Shown piece after piece: positions 35,564 to 45,344 of a stretch of DNA of 64,000 bases. A program made the position numbers and the translations under genes. Under the pieces are notes generated by a model, which was given only the letters and a program-made list of their open reading frames with translations, had not been told where the DNA came from and made no database searches. Each line of letters opens with the position of its first letter. Position 1 is the first letter of the stretch. Source of the DNA: Tidjanibacter massiliensis (GTDB lineage: Bacteria; Bacteroidota; Bacteroidia; Bacteroidales; Rikenellaceae); assembly GCF_900104605.1 (NCBI RefSeq), contig NZ_LT629960.1, positions 496,001 to 560,000 of the forward strand, written 5' to 3'.

Positions 35564-36949
35564 ATGCTAAAGAAAATGACCGCGGCCTGCATCTGTTTCA
35601 TGGTGTGTGCAGGCACCGTTTCAGCCCAGGAAAGATATACCGTCGATAAGGTGGTGGCTGTCGTAGGCAATTCGGCCATCAAATATTCTGAATTGGTGGA
35701 GGCCCGCAACGTACTTGTCGAAGAGCGGCGCAAACAGGGGTACACGTCGGACCGCGACCCGATGAACGAGGCGCTCGAAGGACTGTTGGTGCAGAAACTG
35801 CTGTATAACCAGGCTCTGATAGATTCGGTGCAGATAAACCTCGATGCGGTCAGTTCCGAGGTGGAGGCACGTCTGGCGATGATGACCGAGGAGGCCGGTT
35901 CGACGGCGGCACTCGAAGCCGAAATGGGTATGCCTTATTATGAAATACGGCAGGATTTCAAGGGCAAATATGAGGAGATGTACTATGCGCAGGCGATGCG
36001 CAGCGACGTCATCTCCAAGGTGAAGATAACACCGGGCGAGGTGGAGATGTTTTACAGGGAGCTCGACCGGGACAGCCTGCCCATTGTACCGGAACAGTAC
36101 GTATATGCCCAGATAGTGCGTTATCCCACCTCCAGCAAGGAGGCGAAGCAGCGCGTGCGCGAAGAGCTGCTCGACATGAGGGAGCGTGTCATCAACGGAA
36201 CACGTTTCGACCTGTTGGCGAGGATGTACTCCGTGGACCCCGGTACGGCCATGCAGGGCGGTGAAATGGAGATGTCGCTGAATCAGTTCGTACAACCCTT
36301 TGCGGATGCGCTCGAAAAGCTGCAGCCCGGTCAGATATCGGAGGTGGTGGAGACCGAGTACGGATTCCATATCATCCAGCTCGTCGAGAAGAACGGCGAC
36401 CGGTACCGGTGCCGGCACATTCTGCTGCGGCCGGTCTATACGCCCGACGAACTGGCGGAGGGGGGGCGCTTCCTCGACAGCCTGGCCAATGAAATACGCG
36501 GCGGAGCCATTACATTCGAAGATGCCGCGATGAAGTATTCCGACGATAAGTATTCGCGCCAGAACGGCGGTATCGTGACCAATCACGAGTTGCTGGAACT
36601 GATGCATGTCAGCGATACGAGATACTCTACCACGAAATTCCTCCGAGAAGACTTGCGGACGGACTATCCTGCGATAAGCGCCTTGAAAGAGGGGGAGATT
36701 TCACCGGCATTTCAATCCCGCGACCTGCGCAACAACGAGCTTAACAAAATCGTCAAACTTATTCAGGTCATTCCGGCCCATCCCGCCAGCCTGAATGAGG
36801 ATTACCTTCAGATAGAGGCCCTGGCACTGCAAACCAAACAGGAGGAGGAGTTTGAGAAGTGGCTCGACGGGAAGATAGACGGGTTGTACATCCGTATCGA
36901 ACCCGAATTCCGCGACGGCGACTTCGTGAATAAACATTGGGTAAAGTAG
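35564..36949 (+). CDS. Periplasmic peptidyl-prolyl isomerase, SurA-like
   Basis: This 461-residue protein has a signal peptide ending at VSAQ (about residue 22), a SurA-type N-terminal chaperone domain (VVAVVGNSAIKYSEL) and two parvulin domains: the first ends in YGFHIIQLVEKN (about 265-276) and the second starts at RCRHILL (about 281) and continues through YSDD and NGG. SurA assists folding of outer membrane proteins. It lies between the SurA-like lipoprotein and the OstA-like gene, a Bacteroidetes envelope-biogenesis cluster. Confidence 0.88.
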   Translation: MLKKMTAACICFMVCAGTVSAQERYTVDKVVAVVGNSAIKYSELVEARNVLVEERRKQGYTSDRDPMNEALEGLLVQKLLYNQALIDSVQINLDAVSSEVEARLAMMTEEAGSTAALEAEMGMPYYEIRQDFKGKYEEMYYAQAMRSDVISKVKITPGEVEMFYRELDRDSLPIVPEQYVYAQIVRYPTSSKEAKQRVREELLDMRERVINGTRFDLLARMYSVDPGTAMQGGEMEMSLNQFVQPFADALEKLQPGQISEVVETEYGFHIIQLVEKNGDRYRCRHILLRPVYTPDELAEGGRFLDSLANEIRGGAITFEDAAMKYSDDKYSRQNGGIVTNHELLELMHVSDTRYSTTKFLREDLRTDYPAISALKEGEISPAFQSRDLRNNELNKIVKLIQVIPAHPASLNEDYLQIEALALQTKQEEEFEKWLDGKIDGLYIRIEPEFRDGDFVNKHWVK

Positions 36950-36956
36950 CGTTCGG

Positions 36957-39431
36957 ATGAGATTGCGGAATACCATCATTTCGGTGGGCGTGGCATTGCT
37001 GTTTTTCAGTGCATTCGCCCAGGAGCCTTCGCCGCTGCGGCCGGCTCCCGCCCGCCCGCGGCAGGATACGGTGCAGGGCGATACCGTCGCGAAACCTCGG
37101 GGAGAACGCACCATCGTGAACATCAAGTCCAAGCGGATGTTCCCCATACAGATAGGCGGCGACTCCACTGTGCACGCCTTCGTAGGCAATGTGGTGGCCT
37201 ACCACAACGGGGCCGTCATGCTTTGCGACAGTGCCGTGCGTTACGATGAGAACCGGATAGAGTGTTTCGAAAACGTGTTGATAAACAAGGACAGTACGTA
37301 TGTCTATGGCGACCGGGTACTGTACGACCGTCTGACCAATACGGCGCAGGTCTTCTCGCCGCTCATCAAGATGATAGACGGGCAGGCGGTGCTTTATACC
37401 TATCACTTCAAGTACAATACCCTCGACAATGTGGGTGAGTATTACGGCGGCGGAACGATGAGCCAGGGACGGATGCTGCTCGAATCGGACCGTGGTTACT
37501 ATTACGGTTCTACGCGCGATGCCGTTTGCGTGGGCAATGTCGAGCTGAGGGACTCCACCTATCTGATAGTCTCCGATTCGCTCGGGTTCAATATGGATAC
37601 CGAGATAGCGACTTTTTACCGCAAGACCTATATCTGGAACGAGAAGGAGGAGATACTGAGTGCCAACAGCGGGTGGTACGATACCCGTACCGACCATTAT
37701 CACTTCATGTCCGATGCCTATGTGCTCTCCGAAGACCAGGAGATATGGGCCGACGATATGGATTACCGGGCCGACAGCGACGATGTGGTGCTGCGGCGCA
37801 ACATCCAGATATTGGACGAGGGGCAGAAAGTGCTGGCTTTTGGAGATTACGGCCGGTATTGGGGAATGCGCGGCGATGCCATGCTCACGGAAGACCCTTC
37901 GGTCATCAGTTTTTATGAGCAGGGGGATTCCCTCTACATGCGTTCCGACTCCATTTTCATGTATGTAATCGACAGTACCAGCATATACAGTGCGGATTAT
38001 ATCGGCAACAAGGTGGAGGAAAAACCGGTCGATACCGGTGAAGAGTTGATTACGGGAGCCTCGACGGAGCAGCCTCTTTCCGTTTCGGACGAGGCGGAGG
38101 ATATGGCGTCGTCGGAAGAAGAAGCGACCGAAGGCAGGGATGGCCTTGCCGGTGGAGACGTGCTGCCGGACGAGGAGATTGCCCGGGATGGGGAGGTTCA
38201 GGAAACCGGTGTATCGGAAGAGGTTTCGGCGACGGAGGCAGGTACGGACGGTACGGCACGGTCTGCGGAACAGGATGCTCTGACGGGAACGGTCGAAGCG
38301 GGGATTTCGGAAACGGACGGAGGTGCGATGGTAACGGAAACGGTCGTTGCAGCGTCGGCAGAGGAGACTGTTTCGGAAGAGCAGGTGCCGACCAGGCAAC
38401 AGCTTCGACGGGAACGTCGTGAGGCCCGTCGGAAAGCCAGGGAGGAGCGCCGGGCGGCCCGGCGTGAGGCTGCAGCGGCGGACGAACGACCGGCGGAGAC
38501 AACCGACGGGGAAACTGCCGCCGAAACCGGTACGGAGGAGTTGGACGCAGAAACGGCGGATGAAGACGTCGCAACCGTGGAGGACGGAGAGGAAACAGAC
38601 GATACGCTTGACGGCGAAGCAGTTCCGGAAGGAGATACCGAGGGGGAGGTAACTGCCGAAGAGGAGAAAGAGCGCGTAATAGTCGGATACCATCATGTGA
38701 AGATTTTCCGTTCGGATTTGCAGGCCGTCTGCGATTCGCTGGTCTCGTTTTCGCGCGATACGACGATTCATCTGCATAAAGACCCCGTCATGTGGAACGG
38801 CGATAACCAGATTAAGTCCGACCGGACGGTCGTTTACATCAAGGATGAGGTGATAGACCATGCCGTCTTTACCGGTGGCGAAGAGCACGGCAATCCCGTC
38901 ATGAGCGCTGAACTCGACGCCGACCATTACAACCAGATTACGGGCAAGACTATCGAGGCCTTGTTCCGCGACAACGAGATTTACCGTACCAATGTGGTAG
39001 GGAATGCCCAGACCTATTATTACATGCAGGACGAGGAGACGGGGGCCTATCAGGGCTTTCTGGTGATGGAGTGTGCCGACATTACGTTCATCATCTCCGG
39101 TCAGGAGATAGAGGAGATAATATTTCGCGGAGACCCGGTCTATGCCATCTATCCCATGAACCTGATACCGGAAGCGCAGCCGCAGCGACTTCCTAACTTC
39201 GTGTGGGAGGGCGACCGCCGACCTACGAAGCGGGAGGTGTTCGACCGTCGGATAAAGGCTTCCCGGCGAGTGGAGTACGAGGCAATACCGCAGCCCCGCT
39301 TCCCGCTTACGGAGAGTATCGATGAATACAGGCTGCGTATCATCGAGGACGGTTTGTGGCGCGACCGCGATGACGATATCACCTACGATGCCCGTGAATA
39401 CGTCAAGCGTCTCCGGATGCAGGGACAGTAG
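36957..39431 (+). CDS. OstA/LptA-like organic solvent tolerance protein with a large acidic insertion
   Basis: This 824-residue protein has a signal peptide (about 1-21) and repeated OstA-type beta strands (VYGDRVLYDRLTNTAQVF, MLCDSAVRYDENRIECFENV), typical of LptA/LptD-N domains that carry lipopolysaccharide across the periplasm. Between about residues 350 and 575 there is a long low-complexity insertion: acidic segments surround an arginine-alanine block (RRERREARRKAREERRAARR). After it the OstA pattern resumes (HLHKDPVMWNGDNQIKSDRT). The insertion is unusual for the family. It follows the SurA-like gene by 7 bp. Confidence 0.8.
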   Translation: MRLRNTIISVGVALLFFSAFAQEPSPLRPAPARPRQDTVQGDTVAKPRGERTIVNIKSKRMFPIQIGGDSTVHAFVGNVVAYHNGAVMLCDSAVRYDENRIECFENVLINKDSTYVYGDRVLYDRLTNTAQVFSPLIKMIDGQAVLYTYHFKYNTLDNVGEYYGGGTMSQGRMLLESDRGYYYGSTRDAVCVGNVELRDSTYLIVSDSLGFNMDTEIATFYRKTYIWNEKEEILSANSGWYDTRTDHYHFMSDAYVLSEDQEIWADDMDYRADSDDVVLRRNIQILDEGQKVLAFGDYGRYWGMRGDAMLTEDPSVISFYEQGDSLYMRSDSIFMYVIDSTSIYSADYIGNKVEEKPVDTGEELITGASTEQPLSVSDEAEDMASSEEEATEGRDGLAGGDVLPDEEIARDGEVQETGVSEEVSATEAGTDGTARSAEQDALTGTVEAGISETDGGAMVTETVVAASAEETVSEEQVPTRQQLRRERREARRKAREERRAARREAAAADERPAETTDGETAAETGTEELDAETADEDVATVEDGEETDDTLDGEAVPEGDTEGEVTAEEEKERVIVGYHHVKIFRSDLQAVCDSLVSFSRDTTIHLHKDPVMWNGDNQIKSDRTVVYIKDEVIDHAVFTGGEEHGNPVMSAELDADHYNQITGKTIEALFRDNEIYRTNVVGNAQTYYYMQDEETGAYQGFLVMECADITFIISGQEIEEIIFRGDPVYAIYPMNLIPEAQPQRLPNFVWEGDRRPTKREVFDRRIKASRRVEYEAIPQPRFPLTESIDEYRLRIIEDGLWRDRDDDITYDAREYVKRLRMQGQ

Positions 39432-39463
39432 GGGGACTAACGGAAATGGATAGTTTCGGGCCG

Positions 39464-39495
39464 AATTTCCGCACGCTTTAAAGCGTGCGGAAATT
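39464..39495 (+). terminator. 32-bp perfect palindrome, terminator of the envelope operon
   Basis: AATTTCCGCACGCTTT is followed directly by its complement, then TTTG. It lies 32 bp after the OstA-like stop. The hairpin would have a very small loop formed by the central AT pairs. Confidence 0.6.
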
Positions 39496-39790
39496 TTTGT
39501 ATGTAGACCGGGACAGCTCTCTTGTGACGTCCGGACCTGAACCGCCGGAGCAGGCGGATGGCGGGAGAGAGGTCGGGAAGAGGACAGGGGGTGTTTTCTC
39601 CCCGTTTGTGCCGGTATCGGTTTTCCGGCCGATATGGCGGTTCTGCATTCCATTCGTGATGCCATACCGTGCCGGTCGGTGAGATGGAAGTATGCGAACA
39701 ATTCATGATGCTCGGAAAGAGCGGTGTTGCGTTTTCCTGTCGGCCGGTAGCATGGGAGGAAAAGGGCAGGTGCCGGGCGGAACGGACGGA
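39496..39790. other. Non-coding convergent region
   Basis: Between the OstA-like gene and the ompH terminator there is no frame that looks coding; the short open frames are not supported by a family pattern. It is a convergent-gene spacer. Confidence 0.35.
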
Positions 39791-39794
39791 TACG

Positions 39795-39820
39795 AAAAAG
39801 GCGTCACTTCGGTGACGCCT
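39795..39820 (-). terminator. Terminator of the uppS-bamA-ompH operon
   Basis: AGGCGTCAC (39799-39807), a 4-nt loop (39808-39811), then GTGACGCCT (39812-39820). On the minus strand the stem is followed by four T. It lies 24 bp after the second ompH stop. Confidence 0.65.
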
Positions 39821-39844
39821 TGCAGTTGGGACTATCCTGTTATG

Positions 39845-40363
39845 TTATTCCGCGATACCCAGCTCCTTCTTTACGAGAGGAAGGGCATTGACGAGTGCGC
39901 TTTCATCGTAATATGCCATAGGACGCATCGATTCGTCGAAGATGATGAGGAAGCCGTTGTCCCTGCCTACCTTCTTGATGGCGTTCTCGGCCTTTTCGAT
40001 GATGGGGGCCATCAGTTCGTTGCTCTTGGTCTCGAGCTCTTTGTTGGCCGTAGTGTACAACTCCTGCATGCGGGTATCAAGGTCCTGAAGTTCGCGTTCC
40101 TTTACCTGTTTTACGGCATCGGAGTAGGTGGACATGTTCTTCTGGTACTCCTGTACCTTGTTGTTGAATTCCACCTGCATCAGTTCAAGCATGGAGGCAT
40201 AGTCGTCGTTTATCTTCTGCAACTGTGTTTGGGCTTCGGTCCTTTCCGGCATGAGGCTTACTACCTCCTGAAGGTTGATATAACCGAATTTCGGCTGCTG
40301 CGCGTTTGCCGATGCGGAGAACAGGAACAGGAATCCCGCAAGAGTCAGAATGATTTTTTTCAT
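39845..40363 (-). CDS. OmpH/Skp-family periplasmic chaperone (second copy)
   Basis: This 172-residue protein has a signal peptide (FLFLFSASANAQ) and the long coiled-coil arms of Skp/OmpH (EVVSLMPERTEAQTQLQKIN, with heptad-like stretches). Skp trimers hold unfolded outer membrane proteins. It is the last of uppS-bamA-ompH-ompH, 11 bp after the first ompH. The C-terminal segment contains DNGFLIIFDES. It is similar to the upstream copy and the pair probably arose by duplication. Confidence 0.88.
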   Translation of the reverse strand: MKKIILTLAGFLFLFSASANAQQPKFGYINLQEVVSLMPERTEAQTQLQKINDDYASMLELMQVEFNNKVQEYQKNMSTYSDAVKQVKERELQDLDTRMQELYTTANKELETKSNELMAPIIEKAENAIKKVGRDNGFLIIFDESMRPMAYYDESALVNALPLVKKELGIAE

Positions 40364-40374
40364 TGTTCAGGTTG

Positions 40375-40884
40375 TTATTTTAATAATGATATGATGTCCT
40401 GTGTCTTGTCTACGGCAGGATTGTAATAGACCACCAGCGGATTCGTGGAGATATCCAGTACGAGCGAATATCCGTGGTCGGAGGCGTACTTGGAGATGGT
40501 TTCCATCACCTTTTTCTGGTAGGGTTCCAGTTTTTCCGCCTGCATACGCGTCATCTTGCCGTCCTCACCGAAGATGCTCGCCTGATATTCCGCTATCTTT
40601 TTTTCATTGTTCAGAATGGTCTCTTCGCGCTGCTGGCGGGCACTTTGGGAGAGCGACGCCTTCTGCGACATGTAGGTTTCGTACATATCTTCGAGTTCGG
40701 CGTAGGCGTTGTCGATGTTCTGCTGGTACTGCTGTGCGGCAGCATCCATCTCTTCTACCGCCTGATTGTATGCGGTCATCGATTTGAAGATGGTCTCGGT
40801 ATTCACTACCATGTAATTCTGTGCAGATGCCGTGCCTGCGGCTGCAAATACCGCCAGGGCTGCGATTATCAATAACTTTTTCAT
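40375..40884 (-). CDS. OmpH/Skp-family periplasmic chaperone (first copy)
   Basis: This 169-residue protein has a signal peptide (AVFAAAGTASAQ) and a coiled-coil region rich in Gln and Glu (QQYQQNIDNAYAELEDMYET), then DHGYSLVLDIS at the end. It lies 39 bp downstream of bamA, in the usual Bacteroidetes order, and would protect nascent barrel proteins for BamA. Confidence 0.88.
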   Translation of the reverse strand: MKKLLIIAALAVFAAAGTASAQNYMVVNTETIFKSMTAYNQAVEEMDAAAQQYQQNIDNAYAELEDMYETYMSQKASLSQSARQQREETILNNEKKIAEYQASIFGEDGKMTRMQAEKLEPYQKKVMETISKYASDHGYSLVLDISTNPLVVYYNPAVDKTQDIISLLK

Positions 40885-40923
40885 AACGTTATGGTTTTAG
40901 TATCTATTCGACCGACTGCGCTT

Positions 40924-43464
40924 TTAGAAATCCATACCCATCGAGAAGTGCAGTTTTCCTCCGTGCGGTTTCGAGGAGCGGGCCGTACCGTCGAATCCGT
41001 AACCCCAGTCGAGGCCTATCATCCCGATGAACGGGATATATACCCTAATGCCGACACCGAGCGAACGGTGCAGTTTGAACGGGTCGAATTCCTGCCAGTT
41101 CCTGTATCCGTTACCTGCTTCTGCAAATACCAGACCATAGATATGGGTCGCAGGCTGTTGCAGGAACGGGTACCTGAGTTCCAGCGTGTATTTGTTATAA
41201 ACGTTGGCATACGCATAGGGGTCCTGCGGGTCGTAGGGCGTCAGGCTGCCGTCCGAATACCCGCGCAGGCCGATGACGTCGTAACCGTAGATGTTGTAAC
41301 CGGTCATGCCGTCGCCGCCCACGTCGAACCGTTCGAACGGGGACTGTTTGTATTTGTTGTAGTATCCGAGATATCCCATCTCCGCCCGCGCCATGAGCAC
41401 GAGTTTCTGGTCGGGCGTCAGCGGCAGGAACCACTGTGCCTTCGCCTGCCATTTGTGGTACTCTATCCATTTGAATTTGGCGGGGTCGTTGGCCGGCATG
41501 TTCGCATAGTCTTTCCGGTCGAAAAGCGAGTAGGGAGGAGTGAGCGTGACCGTCAGCGAGAAGTCCGTACCCGAACTCGGATAGATGGGGTTGTTTACGG
41601 TGCTGCGCCCGAATACCGCCCGCAGGGTGAAGATGTTCGAATTGCCGTTGTCGAAATTCGAGAACATCTCCCAGTTTCTCAGGTTGTAACGCGTATAACC
41701 GAGCTCGGTATAGAGGGTGAAATAGGGGTCGGGCAGCGACAGGCGGCGTCCCAGTCCCGCAGAAACGCCCGTAGTGCGGAAGTGGCTGTCACTCTTGTAA
41801 AATACACCGCCGAAACTGTACGAATTCGTTTGGTTCGAATAGAAGGCGGCGATGGTCAGCGAATTGGGCTTTTTTCCGCCCAGCCACGGTTCGGTGAAAC
41901 TGCCCATGAAAGAGGTATAATAGGAACCGTTGGTCTGCAGACGTACGACGAGCTGTTGATTCTGTCCGTGGGGGTAGGGCCTCCAGGCGCCTTTCTTGAA
42001 GAAATTCTTGACCGAAAGGTTGTTGAGCTGTACACCGACGGAGCCGACGAACATGCCGGCTCCCCAGCCGCCCGATATCTCGAATTTGTCGCTGGCCGAT
42101 TCTACCAGCGGCCAGCCGATGTCGACCAGGTCGTTGGAAACGGGCTGTATCTGCGGCATGATGGAGGCCGGGTCGAAGTGCTGCATCTGGGAGAGCTGCC
42201 GCAGCGTCTGCATGAGCAGTGCCCGGTTGTAGAGCTCGCCCGGACGGGTATATATCTCGCGGCGTATCACTTCGTCGTCCACGCGCTGGTTACCGCTTAT
42301 CTCCACATTGTTGATGGTGAAGGGTCTCCCTTCAAATACTTTGATTTCCAAATCAATCGAGTCTTTCCCGACCACTATTTCGGAAGGCTCGATGACCGAC
42401 ATCAGGTATCCGTTGTTCTGATAAAGCGACGAAATCTGCGACATGTCCTCGATGTCGGTTTCACGGCCGATGCCAAGCCGTTTGTGGAGCGTCTTTTTGT
42501 CGTAGGTATCGCCCTTTTCGATACCCAGCATGGCTTGCAGCAGTTCGGTCGAGTATTGGCTGTTGCCTACCCACGATACGTTGCGGATGTAGAATTTGTC
42601 GCCTTCCTCTATCTGTATGTCGATGCCGATGCGTTTGTCGTTGATAACGTACATCGAGTCCCGCACGATGACGGCATTACGGTATCCCTGCGAATTGTAG
42701 AAGTCGAGCAGATTCTCCTTGTCCTCTTCGTAATCGGTCTCGTTGAGCTTGAAACTCTGGAAGATGTTGGGGTTGACCTGATGCGTCTTTTTCAGTGTGC
42801 GCCGCAGCCTTTTGTCCGAGAAGACTTCGTTTCCCTCGAAATTGATGGCCCCTATCTTCACCCGCTTGTTCTTGTTCACGACGAAGGTGACATTGACCGC
42901 ATTCTGTACCACGGAGTCGTTCTCTATCCGGGCCGTTACCTCCGTATTGCGGAAACCCTTGCCAGAGAAGTGTTTCTGAATGAGTTTGATGTTCTTGTCT
43001 ATCACGTAGTCGGAGAGTTCCGACCCTCTTTTCAGTTTCAGGTCTTCGAGCAGGGTGTTCGCTTCGCCCTTGCGAATCCCTTCGAATCCCCATCTGTATA
43101 CCCTCGGTCGCTCCTGGAGGTATATCTCGATGTTCACCATGTCGTCGGGCAGCAGTTCCGCTATCACCTTCACGTCGGAAAAATAACGCTGGTTCCAAAG
43201 ACGCGATACCGCCTGGGAGATGGCGTTGCCCGGTATGTAGACCGTTTCGCCCCGCATCAGTCCCGAAGAGGCGGTCAGTATGTCGGGGTCGAGGTATTTG
43301 ACGCCGAAAATTTTTATATCGTTAATGGTGTATGGTTTGGAGTCGCCGTAGTCCATCATCGGTACCCCGTCGGCATCATGCAACGTGGCGGGCTCCTGTT
43401 GGGAGTAGCCGCTCCAGACGGAAAGCAAAAGGAAGGAAACGAGGAGTGGTATCGCTTTTCTCAT
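40924..43464 (-). CDS. bamA: Outer membrane protein assembly factor BamA
   Basis: This 846-residue protein has a signal peptide (SFLLLSVWSGYSQ), five POTRA-like repeats (about 40-420; for example VNVTFVVNKNKRVKIGAINFEGNEVF split over strands) and a C-terminal 16-strand barrel with the family-type GLRGYSDGSL and a final beta strand ending in a phenylalanine (FSMGMDF). It inserts beta-barrel proteins in the outer membrane and is essential. Context: uppS upstream, two ompH genes downstream. Confidence 0.95.
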   Translation of the reverse strand: MRKAIPLLVSFLLLSVWSGYSQQEPATLHDADGVPMMDYGDSKPYTINDIKIFGVKYLDPDILTASSGLMRGETVYIPGNAISQAVSRLWNQRYFSDVKVIAELLPDDMVNIEIYLQERPRVYRWGFEGIRKGEANTLLEDLKLKRGSELSDYVIDKNIKLIQKHFSGKGFRNTEVTARIENDSVVQNAVNVTFVVNKNKRVKIGAINFEGNEVFSDKRLRRTLKKTHQVNPNIFQSFKLNETDYEEDKENLLDFYNSQGYRNAVIVRDSMYVINDKRIGIDIQIEEGDKFYIRNVSWVGNSQYSTELLQAMLGIEKGDTYDKKTLHKRLGIGRETDIEDMSQISSLYQNNGYLMSVIEPSEIVVGKDSIDLEIKVFEGRPFTINNVEISGNQRVDDEVIRREIYTRPGELYNRALLMQTLRQLSQMQHFDPASIMPQIQPVSNDLVDIGWPLVESASDKFEISGGWGAGMFVGSVGVQLNNLSVKNFFKKGAWRPYPHGQNQQLVVRLQTNGSYYTSFMGSFTEPWLGGKKPNSLTIAAFYSNQTNSYSFGGVFYKSDSHFRTTGVSAGLGRRLSLPDPYFTLYTELGYTRYNLRNWEMFSNFDNGNSNIFTLRAVFGRSTVNNPIYPSSGTDFSLTVTLTPPYSLFDRKDYANMPANDPAKFKWIEYHKWQAKAQWFLPLTPDQKLVLMARAEMGYLGYYNKYKQSPFERFDVGGDGMTGYNIYGYDVIGLRGYSDGSLTPYDPQDPYAYANVYNKYTLELRYPFLQQPATHIYGLVFAEAGNGYRNWQEFDPFKLHRSLGVGIRVYIPFIGMIGLDWGYGFDGTARSSKPHGGKLHFSMGMDF

Positions 43465-43497
43465 TACTCGTGGTTGTACAACTATTTGGTTTCTTTC

Positions 43498-44223
43498 TTA
43501 TTCCTGTTCATCGACTTTCCCGAATCTCCGATGACGGCCGGAATACGCTGCGACAGCCGCATCGAAATCGTCGCCGCTGAAATCGGGCCAGTATGTCGGG
43601 GTGAAGTAGAGTTCGCTGTATGCTCCCTGCCAGAGCAGGAAATTGCTCAGACGCTGTTCTCCGCCGGTGCGGATTATCAGGTCGGGGTCGGGGATTCCGC
43701 CGGTATAGAGTTCGCCGGCTATCGTTTCGGGAGTTATCTCCGCGGGGGAGAGTTCGCCTGAGACCGCCTTTTCGGCCAATCTGCGTGCCGCACGGGTGAG
43801 TTCCCCGCGGGAGCTGTAATTGATACAGAGCAGTATGGTCAGTTCCGTACATGCCGCAGTCTCTCGTTCGATAAGTTCGATGTGTTCCACGACCGTCTTC
43901 GACATGCCCGCCCGCTCGCCGATGACTACGACTTTTACCTGCTCCCGGAGCAGTTCGTCGAGTTCGTTGACGATACTGCGGCAAAGAAGCTCCATGAGCA
44001 TGTCCACCTCCTCCTGCGGACGCCCCCAGTTTTCGGTGGAGAAGACGTATAGGGTCAGATAGCGTACGCCCGGGTTGCGGGCGGCCCGGGCAATGACGTT
44101 GCGCAGACTGTTCACACCTGCCCGATGGCCTTCGTGGCGTTCGAGTCCGCGGGCACGTGCCCAGCGGCCGTTGCCGTCCATGATGATGGCCACATGGGAA
44201 GGTATTTTGTCGGTCTTACTCAT
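43498..44223 (-). CDS. uppS: Isoprenyl (di-trans,poly-cis-undecaprenyl) diphosphate synthase
   Basis: This 241-residue protein makes undecaprenyl diphosphate, the lipid carrier for peptidoglycan and surface polysaccharides. It has MDGNGRWA (catalytic D16), FSTENW and the closing RTGGEQRLSNFLLWQ. Length and motifs are normal. It starts the operon uppS-bamA-ompH-ompH and is 33 bp from bamA. Confidence 0.95.
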   Translation of the reverse strand: MSKTDKIPSHVAIIMDGNGRWARARGLERHEGHRAGVNSLRNVIARAARNPGVRYLTLYVFSTENWGRPQEEVDMLMELLCRSIVNELDELLREQVKVVVIGERAGMSKTVVEHIELIERETAACTELTILLCINYSSRGELTRAARRLAEKAVSGELSPAEITPETIAGELYTGGIPDPDLIIRTGGEQRLSNFLLWQGAYSELYFTPTYWPDFSGDDFDAAVAAYSGRHRRFGKVDEQE

Positions 44224-44357
44224 CGAGTTCCTCGTTTGCTAATGAACCCACAAATATAATATTAATTGTGCGGATAAGCGGTAATCATCAAACACTTTTA
44301 GCGGCGTAACCATCCTCCGGCCTGCAAGCGGAGCGATACGGCACATGCCGGGGAGAG

Positions 44358-45245
44358 TCATTTGCGGCCTTCCCAACTGTCAAGCCCCCACATCATTTTA
44401 TTCCTTAACGTGTCGTAAAAGGATATATTTTGCAGGTTTATCAAAAAAATAGGTTTCTCCGCTTTCCTTACGGTGAACTCCGAGCCGCACGGTATGTCGA
44501 ACGAACGGTTGTCGAGACTGACGGAGGAGCGGAGGGCACGGCTGTTTACCCGGAAGGAGACCACCGAGGAGTCGGGAATAACCATGGGGCGCATGGTGAG
44601 GTTGTGTGGGGCTATCGGCGCGATGATGAAACATTCGCACATGGGGGCCACGATGGGGCCTCCCACGCTGAGCGAGTAGGCGGTCGAACCGGTCGGGGTG
44701 GAGAGGAGTACGCCGTCGCCGCGGTAGGTAGTGAGCTTCTCCCCGTTCACGAAGACGTCCACGTAGGTCATGTTGATTTCGGTACGGTGGATGGTAAATT
44801 CGTTCAGTGCGTAGGGGTGTCCTCCGAAATCCCCGCAGCCCGCGACATGCAGCATCGTCCGCGGCTGTATCCTGTATTCGCCCCTGCGCAGGATGCCGAC
44901 AACCTCTCGCATGTCCTCCCGCGGCGTATTGGCCAGAAATCCGAGGTGTCCGTAGTTGATGCCGAGTACGGGAACCCCGCATCCGTAGGCCAGCTTGACG
45001 GCTTCGAGGAAGGTGCCGTCGCCGCCGTAACTGAGCATGACCGCCCCCCGGGCCAGACCGGCGTCTATGGAGGCGTACCGCTTTTCGGCCGGAATCTCGA
45101 CACCGGCCTTGTCGTGCGCCTCGCGGGCGAATTCGTCGTTCGCGGCCCAGTCGAATCCGCTTTCGGCCATTGCGGAGAAGATGCCCTGTATCTCGTCGCT
45201 GTTGAGACCGAGTCCCGGCCTCGAAAACAGAATAATTTTATTCAT
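44358..45245 (-). CDS. nadK: NAD kinase
   Basis: This 295-residue protein phosphorylates NAD to NADP. It has GGDGT (74-78), the following LGINYGHLGFLA and the downstream STPTGSTAY signature. The start is placed at ATG 45245; the longer frame upstream would run through the pdxJ promoter region. It is divergent from pdxJ and 134 bp upstream of uppS, an order common in Bacteroidetes. Confidence 0.93.
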   Translation of the reverse strand: MNKIILFSRPGLGLNSDEIQGIFSAMAESGFDWAANDEFAREAHDKAGVEIPAEKRYASIDAGLARGAVMLSYGGDGTFLEAVKLAYGCGVPVLGINYGHLGFLANTPREDMREVVGILRRGEYRIQPRTMLHVAGCGDFGGHPYALNEFTIHRTEINMTYVDVFVNGEKLTTYRGDGVLLSTPTGSTAYSLSVGGPIVAPMCECFIIAPIAPHNLTMRPMVIPDSSVVSFRVNSRALRSSVSLDNRSFDIPCGSEFTVRKAEKPIFLINLQNISFYDTLRNKMMWGLDSWEGRK

Positions 45246-45344
45246 CGTGCATTTTTTAGTAACTTTACGGCTTGTTAAAGGAGTAAACAACCGTGCGGCA
45301 GCCGTTTCGGCGCCGTTTGTAAAACGCAATTCATTGTTCGTCTT

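Noticed and set aside
36768-39701. 977-codon minus-strand frame opposite the OstA-like gene
   Set aside because: It is antisense to two well-supported envelope genes, and its sequence has no recognisable domain; long open complements are common in this G+C-rich core.
40891-43761. Very long plus-strand open frame (956 codons) opposite bamA
   Set aside because: It is the antisense shadow of bamA, which has a signal peptide, POTRA repeats and a barrel; the G+C-rich codon bias leaves the complement open. No family pattern is visible.
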